Assembly: GCA_035236585.1 (NCBI GenBank)
Contig: CP141132.1
Span: 63,585,880-63,649,879, forward strand
Length of the DNA stretch: 64,000 nucleotides
Direction of reading: 5' to 3'
Source: Warburgia ugandensis
Taxonomy: Eukaryota; Streptophyta; Magnoliopsida; Canellales; Canellaceae
Shown here: in pieces, positions 1 through 10,990 of the stretch
How positions within the stretch are numbered: the first letter of the stretch is position 1
How the letters are laid out: every line of letters begins with the position of its first letter
The notes under the pieces: generated by a model
Told to the model about the DNA's origin: nothing
The model's input: the letters and a program-made list of their open reading frames with translations, nothing else
Database searches by the model: none
Position numbers and translations under genes: made by a program

Positions 1-413
1 ACACCACCTACATTAAAGAGAGATTCAAAGGAGTTTTTATAAGAGATATGGACTCACAAGACACTTGATTAGAGATAAGATAAGAGAATTCCCTTTGGCT
101 TTAAGACTTTGACCTGTGCCCCTTTGTTCCCTGCCCCCTCCTCCAACCACCCCCCCTGCCACACCGGCCCCCCCCCACACACACACTCTCTCATTCAAGC
201 CTTTTAGGCTTGAGAAGGTGCTCTGCAAAGGTGCTTCAATGGGTTTTCTAGGTTTTGAAGAGCCTTCTAGGGTATATAGAGATGCAAACTTGTTTCCCTA
301 TGTTGTCTAAAGTTAGAGACTCCTTAAATTCACATCCATTCAATCAAGGCTAGAGACTCTTTGAGATCGCTATAATTTAGAAAAAATTGTAAAGCTTAGA
401 TATTCTTAGATTT
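1..413. other. Unassigned AT-rich stretch with C/A-rich tract
   Basis: No coding homology seen. A pyrimidine/CA-rich low-complexity tract lies at about 117-192. The right edge abuts a minus-strand gag fragment, so the leftmost part is probably the decayed continuation of that element. Confidence 0.4.
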
Positions 414-850
414 TTATGCTCTTAATGATGACATTACAAGAAGAGAGGAAGTAGGATTTAGTGAGTGCAACCATTCTTTGTCCTTGTCCTTTAGAGAGAA
501 GGGAAACGACCACATTTTAATGACCTTATTAGTAAGATTAGCGAGCTTTAAGGGAGTGCATATCTCTACTACACCATGTAGGTGCTGATATAGATTTTCA
601 AGTAGCAAGACCACAAAATGATGGAATCATTTGGATATTATCAGGCTTAATTTCAACACATGCATTTGCATTCACATTCTCAAGCAACTTAATGCAAGAC
701 AGTGATGCAAATTCATTGGGAGTAAAATGCCCTTTAAGTGCTTCGAGGGTGGCACTAACAACCAAATTTTGACTGCAATTATCTTCTACCATGTTGAATA
801 TAGTGTGATTAACATGCGTAGGCATGAAAGTTGTCTCCAATTCCTTGAAA
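414..850 (-). pseudogene. Athila-type Ty3/gypsy gag fragment
   Basis: Two minus-strand frames together read as the N-terminal half of a plant Ty3/gypsy Gag (retrotransposon gag domain). The first (840-598) ends in a segment like VEIKPDNIQMIPSFCGLAT, matching the family pattern 'hydrophobic-K-x-x-x-IQM-x-PSF-x-GL'. The second (614-414) carries FPFSLKDKDKEWLHSL, the most conserved gag motif of the Athila/Tat group. The join is a frameshift near 600-614. The same motif occurs near 63350-63430 in the better preserved minus-strand Athila element. No LTR or pol is attached, so this is an orphan piece. Seen: the motifs. Inferred: lineage. Confidence 0.65.
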
Positions 851-1890
851 TATTTCTTGACTTGGGATTGTGATGTTCAAGCATAGGGAATAACGAATGA
901 TGGTCAATCATACAACACGTGCAATAAAGAAAAGATGGAAGAAGGAAAAAGGAAAAAGGAATATGTCTCTAACATGGAGTAGAGGAAGTTCCTTATTTCT
1001 TGTCACCTCAAGACCATAAGAGTAGAGGCAGTTTCCTTTTTCAATCTAGTGTAGTGACAACTTCCTCTTTAATGTGAAGTAGAAATAGCTTCCTCTTCAA
1101 TCTGGAATAAAGTAATAAGCAAAAATATCAACTAAGTGCTTCGTCAATGAAAAAATAATATATTGTTAAATGTAAAAAAGAATCCTAAAATTCCTAGATG
1201 AGAAAATTTCTAAAATACCCTTAATAACTAAAGAAAATTTAAAAATGGCCAAAATGCCTTCATTGAGTTTTACTTTAACCCTTTGGCATAGGAGTATATT
1301 CCTTTTAACTCAAGAAGACGATCATTTTGACATAGTATATGTGAAATTTGAAGTTTTGTGCAAAATATTATGGTATTTCATAGTTGACCTATATGAACAT
1401 AGTAAAAATTACATTAATAAGTAGAAAAGAATTTTTTTTAAAGATCCATTTGCCATCCCTAATAATAGCACTAAAAACTTAATGATTATAATATATTAAA
1501 CCCTTGTAAGTACCTACTACAATTGTACTAGGATATGTATATTGTTTGTTGAGCGTCAGGGACATAATGGATTATCTACCAAATTTACGAAAAACTTTGC
1601 TTTTGAATTGAAACTAAAACTTAAACAAAAGTAAACTAAACAAAAATTAAGATGAGAGAGAGAGTAGCTTTAGAATTGTGAATCCACCATTAGAATCATA
1701 CTCATGCTCCTCATCAGTCATGATTGTATATGACTTGGAAGTTCTTGGATAGACGTTAGAACAACTCTAAAGAAGGGCTACTAATCATATGGAATGGAAT
1801 ATCGTGATTTGGTATGAATTATCCACAAACTACATGCATGATTCATCAAATCTTATCATAATCCATTCAATAGGTCATTCACTCACATAT
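851..1890. other. Unassigned AT-rich intergenic DNA
   Basis: About 1 kb without recognisable coding or repeat structure. A loosely repeated phrase containing 'gaagtt/agttcctt' recurs at about 985-1100. It may be decayed transposon sequence; I cannot assign it. Confidence 0.3.
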
Positions 1891-1895
1891 AAAAA

Positions 1896-2044
1896 TGTTG
1901 CAGTTGGGGGTCCAACAGTGTGATATTGTCCGCTTTGGCATAGAGTGCCTCATGGCTTTGAAACGTGTCACTACTGTTAGAGATTCATATACTCTTATAA
2001 CCAGGCCAAATCCTTCTCCCTAGGCAATATGGGACTAACTCTTA
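1896..2044 (-). repeat. Diverged TRIM LTR (array 1, outer left)
   Basis: Begins TGTTGCAG on the plus strand and ends where the shared 'gggactaactctta' U3 start is reached. The centre (gatattgtccgctttgg, then a stretch with gcctcatgg and gtgtcact) differs from the other LTRs here. It resembles a TRIM LTR type that recurs across dicots (from memory, not checked). Its interior and U3 start are those of the local family, so it looks chimeric. Confidence 0.6.
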
Positions 2045-2242
2045 GTTCCTCTTGCCTTTGTCCGTCAACCTATCTTCGGTCCATCAACCTATCTTGGGGC
2101 CTTCCCCTTAAGGCATCTTGGCAACCCTCAAGACATCTTGACAATAGCAACGGTTCACCTCTCCCCCTTAGGGGACATGTGTCCCCGCGTGTCTTCATGC
2201 GAGCACCCATGTGCAGTAGCCACCACACCACAAGGGGAACTG

Positions 2243-2254
2243 GCTCTGATACCA
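2243..2254 (-). promoter_or_regulatory. TRIM primer-binding site (initiator tRNA-Met)
   Basis: The minus-strand sequence TGGTATCAGAGCC lies two bases from the LTR end at 2257. It is the standard plant site complementary to the 3' end of initiator tRNA-Met and the best preserved such site in the two arrays. Confidence 0.8.
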
Positions 2255-2256
2255 TT

Positions 2257-2413
2257 TGTAATAGCCGGGAGGCCCACTTAATAATAATATTGTCTGCTTT
2301 CCACTGATGGTGCCCATACACCGCAAGTGGTCACAGCTTTGTTCTTACCCAGTTGCCCAGGTAAAATGTGTCGTTATTAGTAGAGTCACCCCGAACTCTT
2401 ATCAACAGTTGTG
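2257..2413 (-). repeat. Truncated TRIM LTR (array 1)
   Basis: Starts TGTAATAGCCGGGAGG on the plus strand, as do the other minus-strand LTRs. It lacks the last 35 or so bases (U3 start) because it is cut at the head-to-head junction near 2413, where plus-strand interior begins. Confidence 0.75.
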
Positions 2414-2556
2414 TGGTGGCTAGTCGCATGTGGGCACTCACGTGAAGACATGTGGGGACGCGTGTCCCCTAAGGGGGAGAGGTGAATCGTTGTTATTGCC
2501 AAGATGCCTTGAGGAGGAGGCCCCAAGATAGGTTGAGGGACAAAGGTAGGAGGAAC

Positions 2557-2747
2557 TGAGAGTTAGTCCCACATCACTAGGGGGAGGAGTTTTGGGCTGT
2601 TGATAAGGAGGTGGTGGTCTCTCATGATAACAACGCGTTTTTTCTGGAAAACTGGGAAAGAATAAAGTCGTGACTACTGGTGGTGTATGGGCGTCGTCAG
2701 TGGAAAGCGGACAATATTGTTACTGTGGGTAGACCTCGATCGTTACA
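2557..2747 (+). repeat. TRIM LTR (array 1)
   Basis: 191 bp, TGAGAGTTAG...CGTTACA. It is preceded by a purine-rich stretch (aggtaggaggaac) that would act as polypurine tract and followed by a primer-binding site at 2749-2760. U3 carries GTCCCACATC. Confidence 0.82.
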
Positions 2748-2887
2748 GTGGTATCAAAGCTTAACCCCTGACCTAGTGTGTGGCTGACCGCACGCGAGTG
2801 TCTGATTTCGTGGTGAGCCGTTGCTGTTGCCAAGATGCATTGAGGGGGAGGCCCCAAGATAGGTTGAGGGATGAAGGCGAGAGGGAC

Positions 2888-3078
2888 TGAGTGTTAGTCC
2901 CACATCGCTAGGGGGAGGAGTTTTGGTTTGTTGATAAGGGGGGGGTGGTCTCTCATGGTAACAACGTGTTTTCCCTGGGAAACTGGGGAAGAGCAAAGTT
3001 ATGACTGCTGGCAGTGTATGGGTGCCATCAGTGGAAAGCGAATAATATTGTTATTGTGGATAGACCCTGGTTGTTACA
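2888..3078 (+). repeat. TRIM LTR (array 1)
   Basis: 191 bp, TGAGTGTTAG...TTGTTACA. The downstream interior (3079-3156) has lost its primer-binding site and about 70 bp. Confidence 0.82.
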
Positions 3079-3156
3079 GTTGTGAACCGTTGCCGTTGTT
3101 AAGATGCCTTAAGGGGGAGGTCCCAAGATAGGTTGAGGGACGAAGGCGGGAGATAT

Positions 3157-3348
3157 TGAGAGTTAGTCCCACATCGCTAGGGGGATGAGTTGTGGACAGT
3201 TGATAAGAGTCTGGGGTGACTTTACTAGTAACGACGCATTTTACTTGAGCAACTGGGTAAGAACAAAGTTGTGATCACTGGCGGTGTATGGGCGCCATCA
3301 GTGGAAAGTAGACAATATTGTTAGTGGGTGGGCCTCCCGGCTATTACA
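3157..3348 (+). repeat. TRIM LTR (array 1, outer right)
   Basis: 192 bp, TGAGAGTTAG...CTATTACA, with the GTCCCACATCG element intact. It is followed by AAAAA, equal to the five bases before 1896. Confidence 0.8.
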
Positions 3349-4065
3349 AAAAACTATTTCATAACCATCTATTTTAAATTACAAGTATTAGAATAGAAGT
3401 AAGCTCCAACACCATATATAGCTATCCTCTACATGATAAATAACCACACAATTTGTTAAACTTAACCTAACAAAATTCATTAAGGAATTTGTTGTCATGA
3501 AATTGACATACATTGAATTTCAAATCCAAATCTTAAATATAAATGAGGAATATAGCAAACTTATCTTTGGCTTCTTGCAATCCCTAAGCTTTGAGTTTTA
3601 GCCTTGTATGATGGTTGATCTATACAGCATGGTTGATGAACTATCCAGGGCTACTTTTCCTCTTTTTTTAATTCAAGAAGTTGTAGAAACCTATAGACCC
3701 TAAAATTTGTACCAGTTGATGATTTTTGAGAACCCACATATAAATCTAAGGCCCAAGAAGGGTTGTGAACCTTTTTTATCATTCTTGCTTTTGAAACATT
3801 ATTTTTAGTTTTCAAATCAACCTTAAATTTTTAAAAGTTTCCTAAAACGTCCAAAAAGTTTTCTAAGTTGTCAAAAGCTTTTCAAAATGTTTCCAAGGCT
3901 TTCAAATTATTTTAAAATTTCCTAATTTTCCAAAGATTTCTTAAAGTGTTAAAATAAAACTTTATAGAGTATTTAAACCCTTAAACTTTTATCCTACGTT
4001 TCAAAATTTTTTCGAAGTTTTTAAATTTTCAAATAATTTTTGAGTTCAATTTCATTCCAATTTCA

Positions 4066-4135
4066 TTCCAATTTGGGGAAAGTTTCATATCAAAATTTCA
4101 TTCCAATTTGGGGAAAGTTTCATATCAAAATTTCA
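4066..4135. repeat. 35-bp tandem duplication (2 copies)
   Basis: Units 4066-4100 and 4101-4135 are identical, beginning ttccaatttggggaaag. Confidence 0.9.
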
Positions 4136-4818
4136 TTCCAATTGAATTCTAAAAATAAAAACTCAAATAGCATTCAAATTTCATTCAAAACTCATTCAAA
4201 GGGGTCACCAACACATCTGGGGCTTTGATCATGTGATTATATGATTTGGGCTCTTAACAACACATGATACTATGTTGCAAAGCACATGGAACACATGATC
4301 ATGTCTTAATAGGGAGCTTTTTCAATACTTTTCCCACATGAACCTTGCTTCATATTACATCTATGCCATAGGTGCCCTCTATAAAGAGAGTCTCATTCTA
4401 CTAGTTTTTAACATATTTTTGAGAAGTTTTAAGGCATATGTTTCTCTCTAGTTCTTAGTCTAACCTCAAGTGAGGAGAATTGTTTTTAGAGAAAAGTTCA
4501 AGAGATTTCTTTAGGTAATTTTCACTCTTTATCTCTCTTATTTTTTCTTTTCCCATTCATACATTCATACTCTCTCCCCTTCTCTTCTTGAAACCTTCTT
4601 CCTCTCTCCCTCTCTAGGGAGTAATCCCCATGCATAAGAGGTCCCACTTCTCTCTCTTTATAGGCTTCTAGTAGAGTTTCCTATTGTCTACGCATAATAA
4701 GATGCTAGGGATTCTTAAGTAGGTTTGCCCCATGAAACTACTATATTTTAACCTGCTCAAATTGATGGTCCAAGCCATTGTCGTCTCTAGTGAACACTAG
4801 CATTTCCAGCAACCCATA

Positions 4819-4920
4819 AACCCTCTTTTTTTCTCCTTGCTAGTGTCAAATATCTTCTTCAACGGATGGAACCCTCTTTTTTTCTCCTTGCTAGTGTCAA
4901 ATATCTTCTTCAACGGATGG
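4819..4920. repeat. 51-bp tandem duplication (2 copies)
   Basis: Units 4819-4869 and 4870-4920 match, running from aaccctcttttttt to caacggatgg. The second runs straight into the (CT)n tract. Confidence 0.9.
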
Positions 4921-4921
4921 G

Positions 4922-5044
<123 letters not shown>

Positions 5045-5639
5045 CTTCCTTCTCCTTCTTTTTCTTCTTCCTTCTCTTCTCTTTCTCTTCTTTCTTCTCT
5101 TCTCTTTCTCTCATGTTGGTTTCTATCCTCCTCGCGTGTGTTGGGTTTGGGAAGAATGGACAAAACCTCCTGTTTGATCTAGCTTTTAGTTAGAGTGCCA
5201 ATATCAATTCAACCCCCTCCTTTAATTTTTTAATTTTATTCTTTTTTATTTGAACATTCAATTATGATGTTTTCTTTACTTTTGGCCATCATAATTTTGA
5301 TAAAAAAGAGATATATGCTACTCATGATAATCTTCCAATGTCACTTGATTGTCAATATCTGATTCATGTTAAGTGGGGCCCATTTAGTGAAATTATAATT
5401 TTGCCCTTCATTTATAAAGTACATAACTTTTCCATATGATCTCTAATTTTGGCATACTCAGTGGCATTGGATTCTATTTTTCAAGTACAATAATTTAATT
5501 ATTGAGGTTTTAACACTTTTTTTTAATATCTATAAAATTTTCACTTATAAAACTCCAAAAATAGGAAATACAATAATTTTTTATTTAACATTATCCAAAA
5601 TTTACTTAAACTGAGATTTAAAAAATTAGGGATGTTACA

Positions 5640-7790
5640 TCTAGATTGAGGAATTGGGTGATGATAGCACATCTTTGGTGGCAAAGGTAGCAACCATGGC
5701 CTCTATGTTAGAAAGGGACTTCCTTAGGACTAGGATAGACTGCAAGGGTTTGGATAATGGTAGTTTGAGTCAACAATAAGGCAAGAGACCCTTTTCATCT
5801 ATGCAACCACAAAGGCCACCGATCTAGTAGCATTTAAGCTAGTAAAGTAGTGATGTGGATAGGAGAAGGTGCACTAGATGTAGGGACAGGCACCTTGGAT
5901 AGCCATGTCATAGAGTTAGCAGACAACATTAGCCATGGTAGTACCATTAACAACTGTCATTATAGAAGCAGCCCTTTAAATGCTTTAACCATGAATATTT
6001 AGCGCTCTTTGTTAAAGACTGTCCCAGGGGATGTAAGACAGGTGGACTGACATTGAGAGTAGGAAAGAGATAGACCCATGTAGCCAATGGTGGGTTTTTT
6101 CCATTACTATGGGGTAGGCACATGCCTCGAACTAGGTTGTGGAAGGACTTTCCTGGTTGCTGATAGGCATGCTAGGAACCTATTTGATACATGATCTACT
6201 CATTTTTTCATTTCATGTGTTTTTGCATCCTTCTTAGACATGCTTATATGTATGTTAGCCTTGGGTTGGATGTTATGACATCAGTGGGAGAGTCATTTGG
6301 GGCTACTGAGTCCTTTGATGGGGTAACTTGTGAAGATAATAAGTGAGAGGATGGATACGAATCTTATTTTACTAGATATAGTTTATTATCATGTCATTTT
6401 AGGGATGGATTGGCTGGCTACCTATTGGGTGACTGTTGGTTACCATAAAAAGAAGGTTACTTTTAATGTACCTAGATGACTAGTTTACTCATTCCGGTCT
6501 AGGAAGAGGATCACTGGGGCTTGCATAATCTCTGCCATGAAGGTAGCATGGTACTTTGCTAGAGGGTGCCGAGCCTTCCTTGCTTGTGTGACATTGGAGG
6601 AAAGTGAGTGGCCACAGATTGAGGACATAGACTTCATGTGAGAGTTCGTAGATGTTTTTTCTAAGGAGTTTCCAAGATTATTGTCATAGTGGGAGATCGA
6701 TTTCACTATTGACATGATATGAGGTACAATGCCCATCTTCAAGGTGCCATATAGGATGGCCCCAACTGAGCTGAGAGGGCTCAAGAGGCAACTAAGGAGC
6801 TACTTGATAGGGGTTTTATTAGACCTAGTGGATCTCCATGGTGGCACCAATCCTTTTCGTGAAGAAGGATGAAACTTTAGGACCATGGATAGATTATAGC
6901 TTTTTGAATATTGTTGTGGTGAAGAACTAACATCCTTGCCCCGTATTGATGATCTCTTTGATCAGCTTCAGTTGTCACAAATCTTTTTAAAGATTGATTT
7001 GAGGTTGGGTTACCTCCAATTAAGAATCCGGGAAGAGGACATTTTTAAGATGGCATTTAAGATGTATTACAACCACTATGAGTTTTGATGATGTCATTTG
7101 GGTTGACAACTACGCTTATAGTTTTCATGGACACCATGAACAGGTCTTCAAAGCTTACCTGGATAAGTCATGATTATGTCCGTGGATGACATTCTTGTAT
7201 ACTCCATGAGCATGAAGGAGCATAGGGAATCCTTGCACATTGTTTTGAGTACTAGGTCTTCAAAGCTTACTTGAATAAGTCATGATTATGTTTATGAATG
7301 ACATTCTTGTATACTCTATAAGCATGGAGGAGCATAAGGAATCCTTGCACATTGTTCTGTGTACCTTATGGATTCATTGCTTGGTTGCAAACTTCAGCAA
7401 GTGTGAGTTTTTTCAGAGCAGGTGAACTTCCTTGGCCACGTCATCTTAAAGAATGGAGAAGCTATTGATTTGGTGAAAGTTGAGAGAGTTATGGGCTGGG
7501 ATCATTCCAAAACAATGACTGAGGTTTATAGTTTCCTTAGTTTTGGAAGCTACTATTGCATGTTGATTTAGGATTTCTCTAGGATTGCATTACCTCTGAC
7601 TTCACCAACCAGGAAGGACACAAAGTTGTGCAAGCTGATGCATGGGAGACAAGCTTTCAATAGCTCAAGAGGAGACTTATCTCTACACCAGTGTTGACTT
7701 TGATAGCGAGCAGTGGTGGTTTTATGGTTTATTATTATGCCTCTAACAAGGGGCTTAGAGGGTTGCCAATGTAGGATGGATAACATCAGT
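5640..7790 (+). pseudogene. Chromovirus (Del/Tekay-like) gag-pol remnant
   Basis: Decayed gag-pol with many stops and frameshifts. Two CCHC zinc-knuckle remnants sit at 5870-5910 and 5981-6024 (CFNHEYLALFVKDC, second Cys replaced). A protease-to-RT linker at 6400-6790 reads like the chromovirus 'MDWL...ISAMKA...CRAFLACVT...PQIEDI...VFPKELP' block. RT follows: 'LLDRGFIRPS' near 6806-6835, then 'VDDILVYS' (YxDD motif) near 7178-7205. Family RT-RNase H continues to 'GFVVYYYASNKGLRG' near 7705-7750, where recognisable coding ends; integrase and chromodomain are missing or unrecognisable. A 112-bp tandem duplication repeats the YxDD block. The 3' side leads to a polypurine tract and LTR. Confidence 0.75.
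7143..7366 (+). repeat. 112-bp tandem duplication of the RT active-site block
   Basis: 7143-7254 and 7255-7366 both start ggtcttcaaagcttac and both encode the D-ILVYS-MS-EH block. The first copy keeps VDD, the second has MND. The copies differ at about one base in ten, so the duplication is old. Confidence 0.85.
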
Positions 7791-8560
7791 ATGGACTTAT
7801 TTTAATTACCCTTATCTTAATTGCACATATGCAATACTTGAACTTGATTTCACACTAGATGAGAGGTATGTTGGTGAATTGTATTTTACATGAGGCTATC
7901 TTCTTGAATGGGTAGCCAATGAGGGCAAGTGTAAGAAGCACTGACATGCTTCTAGGTGCCCATGGTATTGTCATGGTTTGGGCAGAGATGAATTGTGAGA
8001 TGTTCTTAGAGGCATGATTTGTTGAGTGATTTTGGTTTTTGGGCATAGACTCTTGTGGCGAGATGATGCGCTTTGTTGTGGATTTAGCATTAATTTGCCT
8101 ATTAATGAGCTGATATGTTCTGATTTTGAGTTGGCATGGATTTTCTTGTTGTTGAACAAAAAAATGATTCAATTGTTTGATTACTAATTTATGCATACTA
8201 AGAGTAGATTATTCATTCACATAGATATCTTGTGATTTTGCTTGTATTCATATTGTATATGGATAGATTTAATCATGGATGGGTTTTGTTATGCTAATTG
8301 GGTTGCATGTGGTTGTGATTTGTTTTGAATCGACTTGGCATATAATTTCCTATTTTATGAGCTAGTATGCTCAATATATTTTGTCATAGAGTTGTTGTTT
8401 TGAGATTCTAATTGAATGTTTATTCATTTTATCGTCGAGTTATTTATCATGATGGTTGAGTATTATAGTGTGCAGTGAAAGTGGCTCTTTATTGATGATG
8501 ATGTTTTTAGAATTATTTAAAAGATACTATGAAAAGAGTTTCAACAACTAAATTCCTTAA
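7791..8560 (+). other. Non-coding 3' part of the chromovirus remnant
   Basis: AT-rich sequence between the last recognisable RNase H codons and the polypurine tract. Integrase would be expected here. I could not recognise it in any frame, so it is deleted or decayed. Confidence 0.4.
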
Positions 8561-8570
8561 TGGGGAAGAA
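8561..8570 (+). promoter_or_regulatory. Polypurine tract
   Basis: The run tggggaagaa lies directly before the TGTAACAACC start of an LTR and follows 'aaattccttaa', the usual chromovirus 3'-end phrase. It would prime plus-strand DNA synthesis. Confidence 0.7.
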
Positions 8571-9285
8571 TGTAACAACCTCAAATTTTATAATTTTATT
8601 TTATTATATTTTTGAAGAAAATACAAAAATTGGATCTGTGTTTTAAGATCCAGGGAATTTACACTTGAAGCACACTTGATTGACCTCTAAAACCTTAATA
8701 ATGGAATTGTACTAGGAAGAAAGATTCCAATGACACAAAGAACATTGGAATCATAGTGTAGATGGAGAATTTATGACATTTTGACTATGGTGGCATATTA
8801 GTAAAAAAGGGAAAAGAAAAAAAGATATTTACTTAAAGGGAAAGGCTGTTTTGATAATGGCATGCCCCTTTAAGACAAGTGACAGTCCAAGTCGATTGTC
8901 ACCCAACACAGACTTTGAATAGAAAGGAAAATAGGAAGAAAGGGACGGAGGAGGAAGAGAGAGCTTGGGGAGGGTGGCTACTGAAAAATGGCTACTGACA
9001 CTAGCGAGAAGGAAAAAGTAGAGGAAGATGCATGCGAGGGAGATTTGATCATTGGAGAAAATAGTGGCTCAGATCAATGATCCAAGCTGACCAACTTGCT
9101 CATCTGAAGATACAATCAAGACCCATTAGTCCACATCTCACTAGTAAATCAATGATTGGATCTTGCCAGAGACATAGAACTCGTAAGAGAAAACAACAAC
9201 CCTTATTGATGATTTGAGCCTATCATCTTTTAGCAAGATGAGAGGAGCAATACCTCCAAGTCCCCTTCTCAACCCAATGCTTATC
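8571..9285 (+). repeat. Chromovirus 3' LTR, truncated
   Basis: Starts TGTAACAACCTC at 8571 directly after a polypurine tract. It is collinear with a second copy at 21648-22400: both carry 'aaaattggatct...gttttaagatc', 'cacttgattgacctctaaaacc' and 'agatatttacttaaaggga'. It ends at about 9285, where plus-strand Athila RNase H coding starts, so the rest of the LTR is missing or displaced. Confidence 0.65.
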
Positions 9286-10990
9286 ATACGACTCTTTGAT
9301 TGGAATGCTCCATTTGAAATTATGTGTGATGCTTCCAACTATAGCAAATCGCTAAATTCTTCTATATGATTTACTCTGCTAGTGAGACTCTCAATGATGC
9401 CCAACTCAATTACTCCACTATAGAGAAATAGTTGTTGGCCATAGTTTTTGGATTGTACAAATTTAGGTCTCATCTCTTAGGGCTTAAAGTCATAATCTAC
9501 TTGAATCACGCTGCATTGAAGTATCTTCTTCCCAAGAAGGATACTAAACCTAGACTTATTCGATGGATTCTCTTGCTATAGGAATTTGATATAGAAATTA
9601 GGGACAAGAAAGATTCTAAAAATGTTGTAGTAGATCACCTATCTTGGTTAATAATAGAGTCTTCCAGTGAGCCAGTGTCAATAAAAGAAACTTTCCCTAA
9701 TGAGGAAATTTTGTAGGTTTCTCAGTTACCTTGGTATGCTGACATTGTCAACTATCTTGTGACAAATAAACTTCCAACACATTAGTCAAAATAATATATA
9801 TCTAATTTTCTAGCCAAAGTTAAGAACTTCATATGTGATGATTCACACATATTTAAGTATTGTCTGAATCAAATCATTTGGAGATGTGTTCCTAATAGAA
9901 AATATAATAAAATCATATTTATTTTCCATGACAATGCTTGTGGAGGCCACTTTAACTCTAAAAAGTGCTACAAATTTTTTGTAGTGTAAATTTTACTGGC
10001 CGAGGATTTTCAATGATTCTCAGGCATACTATAAAGCATGTGATCACTACCAAAAGTTAAGAAGCATTGGAAAAAGGGATGTGATGCCACTAAACCCAAT
10101 TTTAATAGTTGAAATCTTTGATGTTTGGGGCATAGACTTCATAGATCCTTTCCCTAACTCTAATGGAAATTTGTATATCCTAGTGGGAGTGAATTATGTA
10201 CTCAAAAGAGTAAAGACAATAGCATAAGACAAATAACTACAAAGAGGTGGTTGAGTTTTTAAAAGAGAATATCTTTCACACTTTGTTACTACATGCACTA
10301 TCATTAGTGATGGAGGAAATTTTTTTTGGGTATATGAGGCATTAATGAAGAAGTATGGAGTTACCCATAGAGTTGAAATGCCTTATCATCCCCATACTAG
10401 TGGGCAAGTTGAGGTGTCTAATGGGAAACTTAAGCGCATATTGGAGAAAATGGTGAACTCCAGTAGGAAAGGCTAGTCTCTTAATTAACTGATGTACCCT
10501 GAGCTTATATAACTGCATTTAAAACCCCCATTGGAATGTCTCCATGTGGCCTAGTTTTTGGAAAAGCTTGTCATCTACTTACTGAGCTATAGCATAAAGC
10601 ATATTGGCAGTTAAATAGCTCAACTTTTATAGTGATAATGCTCGGACCCATAGGAAATTTTAACTTCATGAGTTGGAAGAACTTAAGAGAGATCCATGCA
10701 ATAGTGCCAAAAGGTATAAGGATCGTATGAAGATGGTTCATGATAAACACATTCTGCACAAAATATTTGAACCAGATTAAAAGGTCCTACTTTATAGTTC
10801 TCGTCTACATCTCTTTTAAGGAAAGTTGCATTATAGATGTATCCACCCATATATAGTAAATAATATTTATCCTTATGGGCTTGTTGAGATTGAGAAATAT
10901 GAATAACTTTCCCAAGTTAATGGCCAATGATTGAAGAGGAAGAAATCCTACTGGAGGAGCCTATTTATCAGAACCAGATCGACTGTAGGT
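9286..10990 (+). pseudogene. Athila-type RNase H and integrase remnant
   Basis: RNase H begins near 9307 with the motif EIMCDASNY (catalytic Asp) and continues through '[13 protein letters not shown]' (catalytic Glu) and '[10 protein letters not shown]' to about 9660. Integrase follows: a His/Cys zinc-binding region with GGHFNSKK near 9945-9970, a GP-F-NS-GNLYILVGV core near 10140-10190, the second catalytic Asp in IISDGG near 10300-10320, and [20 protein letters not shown] at 10381-10440 with the third catalytic Glu. Stops and frameshifts are frequent. RT and upstream regions are absent, cut at the chromovirus LTR boundary. The family is the same as the minus-strand copy at 26000-30160. Confidence 0.8.

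Larger units (their letters stand above)
1891..3353. mobile_element. Compound head-to-head TRIM array 1
   Basis: A miniature LTR retrotransposon (TRIM) array with no coding capacity. Order: LTR(-) 1896-2044, interior(-) 2045-2256, truncated LTR(-) 2257-2413, then interior(+) 2414-2556, LTR(+) 2557-2747, interior 2748-2887, LTR(+) 2888-3078, shortened interior 3079-3156, LTR(+) 3157-3348. Plus-strand LTRs are about 191 bp, start TGAG and end TTACA. Primer-binding sites complementary to initiator tRNA-Met lie beside LTR ends (2749-2760; reverse at 2243-2254). The array is bracketed by AAAAA at 1891-1895 and 3349-3353, a possible 5-bp target duplication, though low in complexity. Both outer ends are LTR 3' ends. 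The leftmost LTR is diverged and belongs to a different TRIM subfamily. Confidence 0.78.

Noticed and set aside
2029-2321. Overlapping 83- and 92-codon frames in TRIM array 1, and similar 60-89-codon frames at 40090-41079
   Set aside because: They lie in TRIM LTR and interior sequence in both orientations. The same peptide (GLTLSPS-LHPSTYL) recurs only because the DNA repeats.
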